This document shows, piece by piece, positions 25,540-34,398 of a stretch of DNA of 64,000 nucleotides. The position numbers were made by a program, and so were the translations under genes. A model generated the notes under the pieces. It did no database searches, was not told the DNA's origin, and was given only the letters and a program-made list of their open reading frames with translations. Source of the stretch: Verrucomicrobiota bacterium (GTDB lineage Bacteria; Verrucomicrobiota; Verrucomicrobiia; Opitutales; Opitutaceae); NCBI GenBank assembly GCA_016721945.1, contig JADKHC010000020.1:28220-92219 (forward strand), in the 5' to 3' direction. Position 1 is the stretch's first letter. Each line of letters begins with the position of its first letter.

Positions 25540-26043
25540 TCAGGCTCGTGGTGGTGGCACGGCCGGTTCGGCACGCCCTCTTCCTGCTAGCACCCATTCA
25601 ACACCCGACCAGCGATTCCCATTGGAAATCGTGGCCACACATTCAGCCGTTGGCTGAAAAATCAACACGAGCTTGTCGCGTAGCCGGATCTCCGGCGGCA
25701 GCTGCTGCTTCTCCTGCTCCTTCGCCTTGCTCACCGCGCAGCAGAGCGAACAAGGCTTCTCCGCGTCGAACGTTTCCTCAAGCGCCTGCCCCACCGACAT
25801 CGTACTCACATAACCAGTAAACATCCGCGCCCAAGCAAACACCTGCACCGCATCCCACTGACTTCCCGTGGCGAGTAACCACGCGGTCAACAACGAGAGG
25901 AGGGCAAAACGACGACGCACGTTTGCACAGAAGCTAAGAACGCCGCGCTGACAAGCCCGGCGAATAATTCGTTGTCGATCGTCAACTTCGCCACGCATTC
26001 CTGCGTGGGGCGTGCAATTCAGTTCAACATCCCTGTTTCTCAT
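25540..26043 (-). CDS. Exported CxLCC-motif protein linked to the copper receptor
   Basis: The 167-residue frame contains a hydrophobic signal or anchor (RRFALLSLLTAWLLATG) followed by VQVFAWARMFTGYVSTMSVG, ALEETFDAEKPCSLCCAVSK and a conserved-looking region up to LRDKLVLIFQP. The CSLCC cluster and the position directly before the copper receptor suggest a periplasmic copper-related role; this is inference, and I cannot name the family. The ATG at 26043 overlaps the stop of the 1017-residue gene (ATGA), indicating coupling. A GTG at 25920 right before the hydrophobic stretch would give a more normal signal peptide. Confidence 0.55.
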   Translation of the reverse strand: MRNRDVELNCTPHAGMRGEVDDRQRIIRRACQRGVLSFCANVRRRFALLSLLTAWLLATGSQWDAVQVFAWARMFTGYVSTMSVGQALEETFDAEKPCSLCCAVSKAKEQEKQQLPPEIRLRDKLVLIFQPTAECVATISNGNRWSGVEWVLAGRGRAEPAVPPPRA

Positions 26044-29000
26044 GGACAGCTTGCCACCGCTGCGACGGCAGCGCGGGCGAAATGTTCGTCATGCCACAAC
26101 AGCAGCGGCTGCGTACGTGTCGTCACTTGGGCCAGAGTCGCGAGGGTTTTGAGTTCTTCGCGTGGCAAGGCCGCTGTCGCAGCTGCAAACGCATCCGCAT
26201 TGTCGAGGCCTTTCATCTTGGCCTGTTCCCACGCGACGCGGGCAGCGATACAGACGGGGTTGGCTGCGGTTTCTCCTTCATCGTCGAGGATGACTTTGTC
26301 GCCAAGCGCGAGGAGCTCAGCCTGCGCGGATTCGCGTGCGGGACTCCAGCGACTGGCCAATCGCACCAACGCATCCTGGCAACCGTCGGCCACCCAGCGC
26401 GTGCGGCGGTCATTGTCCTCGCGCTCTTCTTTCAGGATGAGAGCGCTCGCCTCTTCCTCCGTGAGCACGCGCGACGCGGCCTCCGACGATGACGACGTTG
26501 GCGCTGCGGGTTTCGCCGCGAGATAATCGCGGCGCACTTTCACGGCGGCGGAAAGTTCGGCGAGGAGCACTTCAGGCGTCACCGTGCGTGGCAGTTTCGC
26601 CACCGCCGCGAGCCATGGCTCGAGGTCAGGGCCACCGATCCGGACCTCTTTCCCATTTTCATCCTCAATTCTGGCGTATCCGTTGAGAATGAGCCACTCG
26701 GGATTAAACTCCTCCGAGCTCAACAACAACAATGCGCGAGAGGCAAAACCGCCCTGCTCGATATCGTAGCCGATCATGCGCAGATCCGGGTAAGCGCTGG
26801 CCGCATCGGGGCAATAAATGACCGAAGGAAAATGGTCATCGATGAGCTTCTTGCGCTGGTCACCGGTGGCGGCGAGCACGTCTTTCAGCCAGTCGTGAAA
26901 CTGCGTGCAGGACTCCATGTTGGCCTTTGGTCCAAACGAAATCCCGGTGAGTAAACCCGCTGCAATATCACGCTCAATCAGCGCCTCGACATAGAGCGCG
27001 TGCAGAGGATCTTTGTCATCCTTCGGCCGTCGGCGTGGGTCGTCGAGCCAGGTAGCCAGCCGCGCCCAATCGCCCAATATCGGCCCGCGAATCCTTGCGA
27101 CAGCCAACACTGTCTCGGGATCGGTAATATCCTGCGCTGCGGTGAACAGGTGCGTCACGGCCTCACGATTTGCCGCATTCCAAGCGTCATCCCGCAACCC
27201 TGAGAAACTGCGCAACGCCCGTCCGGCTTGCGCGGGTTTTGTCGAGTATTTGGGGCGGGCCAATGCCGCACCCGCCTCGCCCAGGATGTCGCGGCGCACT
27301 TGGGCCAACTTGGCTACGGTCGCCGGTTCGCGCCACTCTTTGAACCCCGTCCGCATAGCCGTCTCTCCGGCGATCACGAGGTCGTTCCAGCGCTCCTTTG
27401 AGATGCCCAGATCGGGAAGTTTTTCGCCTGCGGCGAGCGGGATATTCGTCAACTGATGCAACGCATACCACGAGCGGAAGCTGATGACAGTAGGGATGTC
27501 GTGATTAAATTTTTCGAGATACGCATCGTACTCCCATTGGCCTCGAAAATCGCGCAGGCGGCGAGGCACTGGGTCGGCACAGGCGAAGTCGATATACGTG
27601 CTCCTCATATCCGAACCAGCCACGAGGAGAAATGTGGTCACTCCCGTGCGCCGCGGATCCTGACCGTACAGTTGCCGCATCTGGTACCTTGGATCGCGGA
27701 GCGTTTCCGGCCGATGATTGGTCAGCATCTCATCCCAGCGCGCGAGATCGCGGTTATCCATCTGGCCGCGAGCGCTCTGGAGGGTGAGCTCAATTTCCGC
27801 TTGAAGCCGCGTCTGCAACCGGCGGTCAAACGCATTGCGCTGCATCCAGCCCTCGAGCGCGTTCTGGATAAACGCGAGCTGCTCGGTGGACGCCACGCCG
27901 AAGCCTTCCTTGCGGCGCAAGATCCGCATCTTCGCCAATAAAAACTCGGGGTATTCTTTGCGCTTTGAGAGGACGAGCTCTTGCGCCAGCGCCATCCACA
28001 GACCGTTGGTCAACCCGCACTCGCTGACGGCAAGAGGAGTCGGCGGCTGCGCGAGCGGCTTGGTGAAACCGTGAGCCCAAATGCTGCCGCGCACCAGCGG
28101 CACGAAAGTCGTTTGAAGGCGCGCGAGCTGGGCGATTTCCGGCGTATTTTCCGCTGCGGCCACGAGCAGGCGCGCTTGTGCCACCCCATCCTCATCGGCC
28201 TGCGCAGGCAGTGAATTCACCACGGAGGTGAGCATGGCGATGGCCATGCGGCGCTGGTCGGCGTTGAGGCGGCTGTTTTTTTCCACCAACGCACTCGCCA
28301 ACGGCGCCCAATAAAAACCATGCGCTCCCGTGCTGACTTTGGCGAAGGGATGCACGTCATCAGTGCCATCGATCAGATTGCCAAGTTGCCCGAGCGCAAC
28401 ATGAGCGGTGACAGCGGGCCAACTATGGCTGGCATAGGGCTTATTGCGCTGGCGATAAATTTCCAGCGCGAGAGCGTAGCGCTCGGACTCCGGGTAGTTG
28501 AGGCCGATCTTGGCCAGATCGGTCAGCCCGAAGGTGCCGCTCAACATCGCCTGCGCTACCTGCTCACTGCCTTCTTTCGGCATCGGGGTGCCAGCGCGAA
28601 ACGCAGTGAGACAAGCTTGGCTGCTGCGCGTGATTTTCCCGTAATTGCGCTCGAAAATATCAGCGGCGATTTGCCGATCCAGCTCCTTCGAGGCGGCGGC
28701 GCGGCGGGCATCTTCCTCGGCATTTTTTAGTTGTAGCCGGAAGTTGCGCTCTTCGCGGGCAGCGCGCTCTTTGGCGTCGATTTTCTCCTGCTCTTTGCGA
28801 GCGGCTGCTGCCTCGCGAGCCTCCTCGTTCTCCCGCAACTCACGTGCCCACTTTGTGAACCCACTTTCCTCCACTGGCCCCGAGGCACGGCGCTGCGAGC
28901 GCTCCCAGTTTGCCTTATCCGACTGGAACCGCTCAAAGTTGGCTTGCTGGATGTCGTGCGGTTCGGCGTGGATGCCTCCGTATTTATCAACCTTGTAAGC

Positions 29001-29093
29001 CGCCAGACGCGGAACCCCGCCGACGACCAACGCGGCCGTGAGCGCCAGTGCATGAATGCGAACAAACCTGTGACTAGAGGGAAAGTGATTCAT
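26040..29093 (-). CDS. Very large exported helical protein, unknown function
   Basis: The 1017-residue product has a signal peptide (ALALTAALVVGGVPRLAAYK). A strongly charged coiled coil follows at residues 75-150 (EAREAAAARKEQEKIDAKER and onward). The rest is a long alpha-helical body without recognisable catalytic motif, rich in tryptophan and in pairs like LALEIYRQRNKPYA and AMLTSVVNSLPA that suggest TPR/SEL1-like solenoid packing. I do not recognise the family. It lies upstream of, and overlaps by four bases, the CxLCC gene, so it may belong to the metal-uptake transcription unit. It is probably periplasmic. Confidence 0.6.
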   Translation of the reverse strand: MNHFPSSHRFVRIHALALTAALVVGGVPRLAAYKVDKYGGIHAEPHDIQQANFERFQSDKANWERSQRRASGPVEESGFTKWARELRENEEAREAAAARKEQEKIDAKERAAREERNFRLQLKNAEEDARRAAASKELDRQIAADIFERNYGKITRSSQACLTAFRAGTPMPKEGSEQVAQAMLSGTFGLTDLAKIGLNYPESERYALALEIYRQRNKPYASHSWPAVTAHVALGQLGNLIDGTDDVHPFAKVSTGAHGFYWAPLASALVEKNSRLNADQRRMAIAMLTSVVNSLPAQADEDGVAQARLLVAAAENTPEIAQLARLQTTFVPLVRGSIWAHGFTKPLAQPPTPLAVSECGLTNGLWMALAQELVLSKRKEYPEFLLAKMRILRRKEGFGVASTEQLAFIQNALEGWMQRNAFDRRLQTRLQAEIELTLQSARGQMDNRDLARWDEMLTNHRPETLRDPRYQMRQLYGQDPRRTGVTTFLLVAGSDMRSTYIDFACADPVPRRLRDFRGQWEYDAYLEKFNHDIPTVISFRSWYALHQLTNIPLAAGEKLPDLGISKERWNDLVIAGETAMRTGFKEWREPATVAKLAQVRRDILGEAGAALARPKYSTKPAQAGRALRSFSGLRDDAWNAANREAVTHLFTAAQDITDPETVLAVARIRGPILGDWARLATWLDDPRRRPKDDKDPLHALYVEALIERDIAAGLLTGISFGPKANMESCTQFHDWLKDVLAATGDQRKKLIDDHFPSVIYCPDAASAYPDLRMIGYDIEQGGFASRALLLLSSEEFNPEWLILNGYARIEDENGKEVRIGGPDLEPWLAAVAKLPRTVTPEVLLAELSAAVKVRRDYLAAKPAAPTSSSSEAASRVLTEEEASALILKEEREDNDRRTRWVADGCQDALVRLASRWSPARESAQAELLALGDKVILDDEGETAANPVCIAARVAWEQAKMKGLDNADAFAAATAALPREELKTLATLAQVTTRTQPLLLWHDEHFARAAVAAVASCP

Positions 29094-29126
29094 CCTACGA
29101 TGCGCGCGAGTTAATGCTCTCTCAAC

Positions 29127-30248
29127 TCACTGTTTGACCAGCGCTAGCAGGTCTTTTTGCGCGGCTTTCACCATGGCGACGACTTCGTCGTGATACGCTT
29201 TGGGATCGGTGAGCGTGGCGGTGAACGTGAATTTCATATCGGCACCGGGCGCGATGCCCCAGACGCCTTTGCCCTCGGAATACGAGGTGAACGAAAAGAG
29301 ATCCGTCGCGCCGAGCAGCGGCTGGGCGAGCGTCACGACGACGTCGCCATCCTTCGCGGGCACGGGCTTGGCGCGAGAAGTCGTCTGACCTTTGGGATTT
29401 CCCGTGGGCGTGCGAAAGGCGATGCGCGTATGCGTGGCGCGGATACCGACCTGCGGAAAAATTTTCGCCGTGTGGGTGTTGGTTACCGACGAGCCGCTGT
29501 GCGCCGTACCCGCACGGAACATGCGGCCTTCGGTCCCGGCCTTGGCCGAACCAAGCATGACGAGATACGTGGCTTTGACGACGTGGGCGTTGAGTTCCTT
29601 CGCAAGTTCGACTTCAAGTTTGGGCAAGTCGGCGGTGTAGTAAGTGCTGTTGGCGGTCAACCCGCCGGAATCCTTGGAAGACCAACCTTTGATCACGCCT
29701 TTAAACGGATAGGGAAACGTGCCGACTTCGAGGGAGAAAGGTACGTAAGGCGTCAGGCTGCTCGCCTCGACCAACATCACGTCGCCTTCCATGTTGCCAT
29801 ATTTGGAGAAGTTTTTGAATCCGGCCAGCTTGGTGATTTTCTGATACGCGGGACTCGCGAGCACGGTGGCCTGAGGTACAACTTCAAAGCCATGGGCGGC
29901 CAGATCAGCCTGCAACTGCGCGTAGATTTCATCCGTGATCGCACCGAGTTCGGCGTTGTCCACGGTGGGCCAAACCATTTTCGCCTCGGTATCGCTCTTG
30001 TTGGCCAAGATGCCGTTGGTGTCGGTCCGGTGCGACGTGGAGACTTGAAACGACACGAGCACGCTGGTGATGGCGACGCGTTTGGTGCCAGCCAATCCGG
30101 CTGCCGAGCTACCGGTAAAAACCGCCGGGCCGGAGGGCATTGGTTCCTCTTTCTTTGCCGAGGCGGTGAGGCCGAGCAGCAACGACAGAGCGACGCTTGA
30201 AATTTTCAGGGTACGGGTAAGAAAGCGCCTAACAGGGAGCGAGATCAT
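29127..30248 (-). CDS. Exported protein of unknown function
   Basis: The ATG at 30248 gives 373 residues with a basic start and signal peptide (RTLKISSVALSLLLGLTASA). The frame is open back to 30422, but the extra 58 residues look non-coding. Notable blocks are GTKRVAITSVLVSFQVSTS, the helix ITDEIYAQLQADLAAHGFEVV and DGDVVVTLAQPLLGATDLFSF. The middle block has the feel of proteins that assemble secreted or lipid-linked factors (FlgO/CsgG-like folds), but this is a weak impression. It lies 33 bases upstream of the 1017-residue gene and could share its promoter. Confidence 0.6.
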   Translation of the reverse strand: MISLPVRRFLTRTLKISSVALSLLLGLTASAKKEEPMPSGPAVFTGSSAAGLAGTKRVAITSVLVSFQVSTSHRTDTNGILANKSDTEAKMVWPTVDNAELGAITDEIYAQLQADLAAHGFEVVPQATVLASPAYQKITKLAGFKNFSKYGNMEGDVMLVEASSLTPYVPFSLEVGTFPYPFKGVIKGWSSKDSGGLTANSTYYTADLPKLEVELAKELNAHVVKATYLVMLGSAKAGTEGRMFRAGTAHSGSSVTNTHTAKIFPQVGIRATHTRIAFRTPTGNPKGQTTSRAKPVPAKDGDVVVTLAQPLLGATDLFSFTSYSEGKGVWGIAPGADMKFTFTATLTDPKAYHDEVVAMVKAAQKDLLALVKQ

Positions 30249-30446
30249 GGGTGAGGAGATAGTTGAATGAAGGAACGACTTTGAACGAAAACGGAGCAAC
30301 AGCTGAACGAATACCCCGTAATACACGAGCTTATGCTGCACCAATATACTCCGGCCAACCCGCACAGCTGAGCCCGGAGCCCAAAACGAGGTCTTCTTGC
30401 CTTCCCCTCGTGCGCCCGGCAAGTGAGAGCCGCGCCACGCGCACCC

Positions 30447-32489
30447 ATGTCACGCCTCAACTTCACGCTCGAAAAAGAATCTCTCGGCTCCAAAGCCCGC
30501 GCTGCGCGTTTTCAAACCGCACACGGCGAGGTGCGCACGCCCGTCTTCATGCCCGTGGGCACGCAGGCCACCGTCAAAAACATGACGGTTGAAAGCCTCA
30601 AAACCCTCGATGCCCAAGTCCTGCTGGCCAACACCTACCACCTGCTCCTCCGCCCTGGCCCGGCGGTTTTCAAGAAATTTGGCGGTATCCACAGGTTCAT
30701 GAATTGGGACCGCCCCGTGCTCACCGACTCCGGCGGCTTTCAGATCTTCTCGCTGCCCGAATCCCGCGTTATGACCGAAGCCGGCGCGCAATTCCGCAGT
30801 TACGTCGATGGCGAGGTCCATTTTCTCTCACCCGAATCCAGCATCGAGATGCAACGCACCATCGGCAGCGACATCATGATGGTGCTCGACCAGTGCATCC
30901 CCTCGACTGCTTCGCACGAACAAACTGAAGCCGCCATGCACCTCACGCACCGCTGGGCCGAACGCTCGCTCCGCGCCCGCGGCGACTCGCCCCAGGCACT
31001 CTTCGGCATCGTGCAAGGCGCCTGCCACGCCGATCTCCGCAAACGCAGCGCCGAATTCCTCCGCGCCCTGCCCTTCGACGGCCTCGCCATCGGCGGCCTC
31101 GCCGTCGGCGAAACCCATGAACAACGCTACGCATTCGCCGACCTAACCACCAACCATCTGCCCAAAGACCTTCCCCGCTACCTCATGGGCGTCGGCACGC
31201 CGATCGACATCCTCGAAGCCGTACACCGAGGCGTGGACATGTTCGACTGCATCATACCGACTCAGCTCGCCCAGCGCGGCACCGCCTTCACCTCTCATGG
31301 CCGCCTTCACTGCCGTCGCTCGGTCTATAAATTTTCCGAAGAACCACTCGATGCCACCTGCAATTGCTCAACCTGTCGTGATCACCCGCGCGCCTACATC
31401 CACCACCTGATCAAAGCCGACGAAACCCTCGGCTGGCAGCTCCTCGCCATTCACAACATCGCGTTTTACCAGCGCCTCATGGCCGAAATGCGCGCCGCCA
31501 TTCTCGCCGGCGAATTCCTATCCTATTACAACCGCCAACGCCCCGAACTCGGCCGCACCGACGAGGACAACCCAGCCGTTCATCCCGCACCCGCCCGCAT
31601 CAAACGCCCGCCGCAGCTCGGCGACTACGAGGTGCATCAATCGCCCCAGGGCTTCAACAGCATCCGCCAGCTCAGCTCCGGCGAGGTCATGCACTCCGTC
31701 TCCGCGCCCGAGGAGGAAGCCAACCGCCTCTACATCGAGCAATCCCGCCTCGCCGCGCGCCTGCGTCGTCGCGACGAAAACGACACGCAACCGCTCGTCA
31801 TCTGGGACGTCGGCCTCGGCGCCGCCTCCAACGCCATGGCGGCGCTCCACTGCGCCGAACGCGAACTTACCGCCACCGCCAACAACCCGGCCGCCCTGCG
31901 CCCACTGCACATCGTCAGCTTCGAGCGCGACCTCGACCCGCTCAAACTCGCCGCCCGCCACGCCGCCCGCTTTCCTCACCTCCGCCACGGCGCGCCGCAC
32001 GAACTCCTAAAACACGAACACTGGAACCACGCATCTGGACTAATCGACTGGCGCCTCTACCACGGCGATTTCCTCGAATTCATCGAAGCCGCGCCTCCAC
32101 CCGATGTGATTTTCTACGACCCTTTTTCCGCGAAAACCGACGCCCCGCTCTGGCAGACTGAAGTCTTCGCCCGCATCCACCGCCACTGTCAGCCACGTCC
32201 AGCCGAGCTGTACACCTACTCAGCCAGCACCGCCGTCCGCGTCGCATTGCTCAGTGCGGGTTTCTACGTCGCCGAAGGCATCGGCACCGGCCCCAAAGCC
32301 ACTACAACTGTCGCCTACACCCAACTCTCCGACCGCAATAAAGCTGCCTACGCCCCTCGCCTGCTCGGCGCCGAATGGCTCGCCCGCTGGCGCCGCAGCG
32401 ACTCGAAACATCCACCAGGCCTAAGCGACGAACAAAAAGCCATCGCCGCACAACACATCGAAGGTCATCCGCAGTTCGTAAGGCCGTAA
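30447..32489 (+). CDS. tgt: tRNA-guanine transglycosylase fused to MnmC/MnmD-like methyltransferase
   Basis: With the ATG at 30447 the protein has 680 residues. Residues 1-370 are a complete queuosine TGT: TDSGGFQ (Asp94, general base), FGIVQGA, AIGGLAVGE, the nucleophile Asp267 in VDMFDCIIPT, and the zinc site Cys305, Cys307, Cys310, His336 (CNCSTC ... AIHN). Residues 390-620 resemble the MnmC methyltransferase domain: SGEVMHSV, the SAM loop WDVGLGAASNAM and the catalytic-loop signature IFYDPFSAKTDAPLWQ. The first half exchanges G34 for preQ1; the second would methylate 5-aminomethyl-2-thiouridine at U34. Both act on the tRNA wobble base. I see no FAD (MnmC C-terminal) domain. Confidence 0.9.
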   Translation: MSRLNFTLEKESLGSKARAARFQTAHGEVRTPVFMPVGTQATVKNMTVESLKTLDAQVLLANTYHLLLRPGPAVFKKFGGIHRFMNWDRPVLTDSGGFQIFSLPESRVMTEAGAQFRSYVDGEVHFLSPESSIEMQRTIGSDIMMVLDQCIPSTASHEQTEAAMHLTHRWAERSLRARGDSPQALFGIVQGACHADLRKRSAEFLRALPFDGLAIGGLAVGETHEQRYAFADLTTNHLPKDLPRYLMGVGTPIDILEAVHRGVDMFDCIIPTQLAQRGTAFTSHGRLHCRRSVYKFSEEPLDATCNCSTCRDHPRAYIHHLIKADETLGWQLLAIHNIAFYQRLMAEMRAAILAGEFLSYYNRQRPELGRTDEDNPAVHPAPARIKRPPQLGDYEVHQSPQGFNSIRQLSSGEVMHSVSAPEEEANRLYIEQSRLAARLRRRDENDTQPLVIWDVGLGAASNAMAALHCAERELTATANNPAALRPLHIVSFERDLDPLKLAARHAARFPHLRHGAPHELLKHEHWNHASGLIDWRLYHGDFLEFIEAAPPPDVIFYDPFSAKTDAPLWQTEVFARIHRHCQPRPAELYTYSASTAVRVALLSAGFYVAEGIGTGPKATTTVAYTQLSDRNKAAYAPRLLGAEWLARWRRSDSKHPPGLSDEQKAIAAQHIEGHPQFVRP

Positions 32490-32652
32490 GACATCAATCA
32501 TTTCGCCACAGAGAACACAAAGCCCAGACACAGAGTTCACAGAGAGAAACCAAAGACAGATTCAGGACCTATAACCTGTCGAAACGGCTCCCCGGGACGT
32601 TCCCCTGCCACTATCGCCGGGTAATACCAAACGCCCGAACATACATCCAACC

Positions 32653-32677
32653 GGACGGCAAGGCTGGCCATCCCTAC
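32653..32677. repeat. Palindromic repeat, GTAGGGATGG family
   Basis: GGACGGCAAGG-CT-GGCCATCCCTAC: imperfect arms, the same outer sequence as the copy at 25511-25536. Confidence 0.55.
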
Positions 32678-32789
32678 CCACCTACGAGGCCTGCGTATAG
32701 GACCCAGCTTCAAGTATGCTGTCGGCTATAGTTTTGGGTTATCAGCACAGAGCTAACGTGGAAAGAAGCTTGACGGCTTTACGCATAAC

Positions 32790-32813
32790 GCTACCTTGCT
32801 TTGTAAAGGTAGC
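32790..32813. promoter_or_regulatory. Inverted repeat before padR, candidate operator
   Basis: GCTACCTT at 32790-32797 pairs with AAGGTAGC at 32806-32813 over an 8-base spacer, ending 20 bases before the padR ATG. PadR proteins often repress their own operon through such sites; this assignment is by position only. Confidence 0.45.
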
Positions 32814-32833
32814 TTTCACTAAATCCATTTTCG

Positions 32834-33157
32834 ATGAGCCTCGATGACAAATTCTCTGCCCTACGTAAGGGACTGCTGGAGTTTCTCCTGTTGAAAATCA
32901 TCGCGGCCGACAAAGTTTACGTCGCCGACATCCTGCGCCAATTGAGCGACACCGAATTCGCCACACAGGAAGGCACGCTCTACCCGCTCCTCAGCAAAAT
33001 GCGCCGCGAAAGCCTGCTCGATTACGAGTGGCAGGAATCCGAGGCCGGCCCACCGCGAAAGTATTACAAACTCACCGCCAAAGGCCGCGATCAACTCCGT
33101 GAATTAACCGAATACTGGAACAAGATCCACAACACCGTCAAAGGGCTCGGCCCATGA
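32834..33157 (+). CDS. PadR-family transcriptional regulator
   Basis: The 107-residue protein is a typical short PadR winged helix: LRKGLLEFLLLKIIAADKVY, a recognition region ending in QEGTLYPLLSKMRRESLL, then the beta-wing residues YEWQESEAGPPRKYYKLTAKG and a C-terminal dimerisation helix. The motif GTLYPLLxxMxxxGLL and PPRKYYxLT are diagnostic of PadR. It is followed after 34 bases by the PspC-domain membrane protein. A PadR-PspC pair is a common envelope-stress-linked arrangement, and the regulator probably controls that gene and itself. Confidence 0.93.
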   Translation: MSLDDKFSALRKGLLEFLLLKIIAADKVYVADILRQLSDTEFATQEGTLYPLLSKMRRESLLDYEWQESEAGPPRKYYKLTAKGRDQLRELTEYWNKIHNTVKGLGP

Positions 33158-33191
33158 TGCCCACTCATAACCAGTACCTACTCCTACGTCC

Positions 33192-34370
33192 ATGAACAAA
33201 GTCATCTCCATCCATCTGCACGGCGTGGCCTTTCAACTTGAAGAAGGCGGCTACGATGCCCTGCGTGCCTACCTCGATAACGCCGCCCGCCAGCTTGAGG
33301 GTAACCCCGACAAAGCCGAGATCCTCGCCGATATCGAACAAGCCATTGCCGACAAATTTACCGCCCGCCTCACCGCTGGTCGCAATGTCGTGCTCACAGC
33401 TGAGGTCGAAGCGGTCATAGCTGCGATCGGACCAGTAGAAAACAACTCGGGGACCGCCACCGACGACAAGGCCGGAGCAAAAAAGGAAACCGGTCCACAA
33501 CCAACAAAACCCGACACAACACCTTCCGGCGCACCCAAACGCCTGTACCGCATCAAGGAAGGCGCCATGCTCACCGGCGTGTGCAACGGTCTAGCCACCT
33601 ACTTCGGTGTCGATGTCACCCTGGTCCGCCTTGTTATGGCCATCCTAATCTTTTTCAGCGTCGGGCTATGCACCATAGCCTATCTTGCTGCCAGCATCAT
33701 TATTCCCGAGGCCAAAACCCCGGATGAGAAAGCTGCAGCAAGTGGCCCGACTCAAACCGCCCACGATTTCGTCCGCATGGCCCGCGAAGGTTATTACGAA
33801 GGCATGAAGGCTTTCCCCGACCGAGATGCACGCCGCGAATGGAAAAGAAAATTTCAGCGCGAGATGCGCGATTGGAAACACAACTTTCGCTGGCAGATGA
33901 AAGCCAACTTCGGGCAACCCAGACCAGAACCCACTTTCACTCCCTGCCCTCCAGCAGCTGGTTCGTTTTTTGTTCTGCCAGTTTTATCCACCCTCAATGC
34001 TCTCACGATTTTTGCACTTTGGTTCGTAATTATTTCGCTGCTCGCCACCGGTTCCGTATTGGGATTTCCACTACCCGGCGGACTTCCGGTATGGGCAGGC
34101 GTGATTCTGATAATCATTGCCCACGGCGTCGTCACCGCACCGATCAAAGCCCTGCGTCGCGCCTACTACTACCGCCTCCAAGGCCAGCCCTATTACTGGC
34201 ACCCGTTTACCGAGTTCTGGCAGTTGCTAATCACGATAGGCGCCATCGCGCTCAGCGTTTGGCTGGCGGACCGTTTTATCCCAGGATTCCACCAAGTGCT
34301 GATGGATCTCCCGACGTTCCTGCACAACGCAGCGGAGGCAGTCCGGCAGTGGTGGCAGTCCCACGAGTAA
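33192..34370 (+). CDS. PspC-domain membrane protein
   Basis: The 392-residue protein has an N-terminal cytoplasmic domain (residues 1-90) of the kind often fused to PspC (KAEILADIEQAIADKF). A proline-rich linker and the PspC domain follow (KRLYRIKEGAMLTGVCNGLATYFGVDVTLVRLVMAILIFFS; residues about 115-175), with its transmembrane helix. An Arg/Lys-rich helical stretch (RREWKRKFQREMRDWKHNF) leads to three more membrane segments. PspC in the phage-shock system senses membrane stress. Here it is paired with PadR rather than PspA, so the exact role is open. Confidence 0.85.
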   Translation: MNKVISIHLHGVAFQLEEGGYDALRAYLDNAARQLEGNPDKAEILADIEQAIADKFTARLTAGRNVVLTAEVEAVIAAIGPVENNSGTATDDKAGAKKETGPQPTKPDTTPSGAPKRLYRIKEGAMLTGVCNGLATYFGVDVTLVRLVMAILIFFSVGLCTIAYLAASIIIPEAKTPDEKAAASGPTQTAHDFVRMAREGYYEGMKAFPDRDARREWKRKFQREMRDWKHNFRWQMKANFGQPRPEPTFTPCPPAAGSFFVLPVLSTLNALTIFALWFVIISLLATGSVLGFPLPGGLPVWAGVILIIIAHGVVTAPIKALRRAYYYRLQGQPYYWHPFTEFWQLLITIGAIALSVWLADRFIPGFHQVLMDLPTFLHNAAEAVRQWWQSHE

Positions 34371-34398
34371 ACAAACCCGACAGAAACACGCGCTGGTT

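Larger units (their letters stand above)
32490..32833. other. 344-bp intergenic region with repeats and PadR promoter
   Basis: It holds a CACAGAG-type degenerate repeat (about 32507-32550: CCACAGAGAACACA, then CACAGAGTTCACAGAGAGAAA), a GTAGGGATGG-family palindrome (32653-32677) and, next to the padR start, an inverted repeat (32790-32813). No gene is seen. Confidence 0.5.

Noticed and set aside
29157..30200. Plus-strand frame of 347 codons opposite the exported protein 29127-30248
   Set aside because: Gly/Arg/His-rich shadow; the minus frame has a signal peptide and normal composition.
32507..32550. CACAGAG-type direct repeats as a CRISPR array
   Set aside because: Units are short, degenerate and without regular spacers; they look like interspersed repeat remnants.
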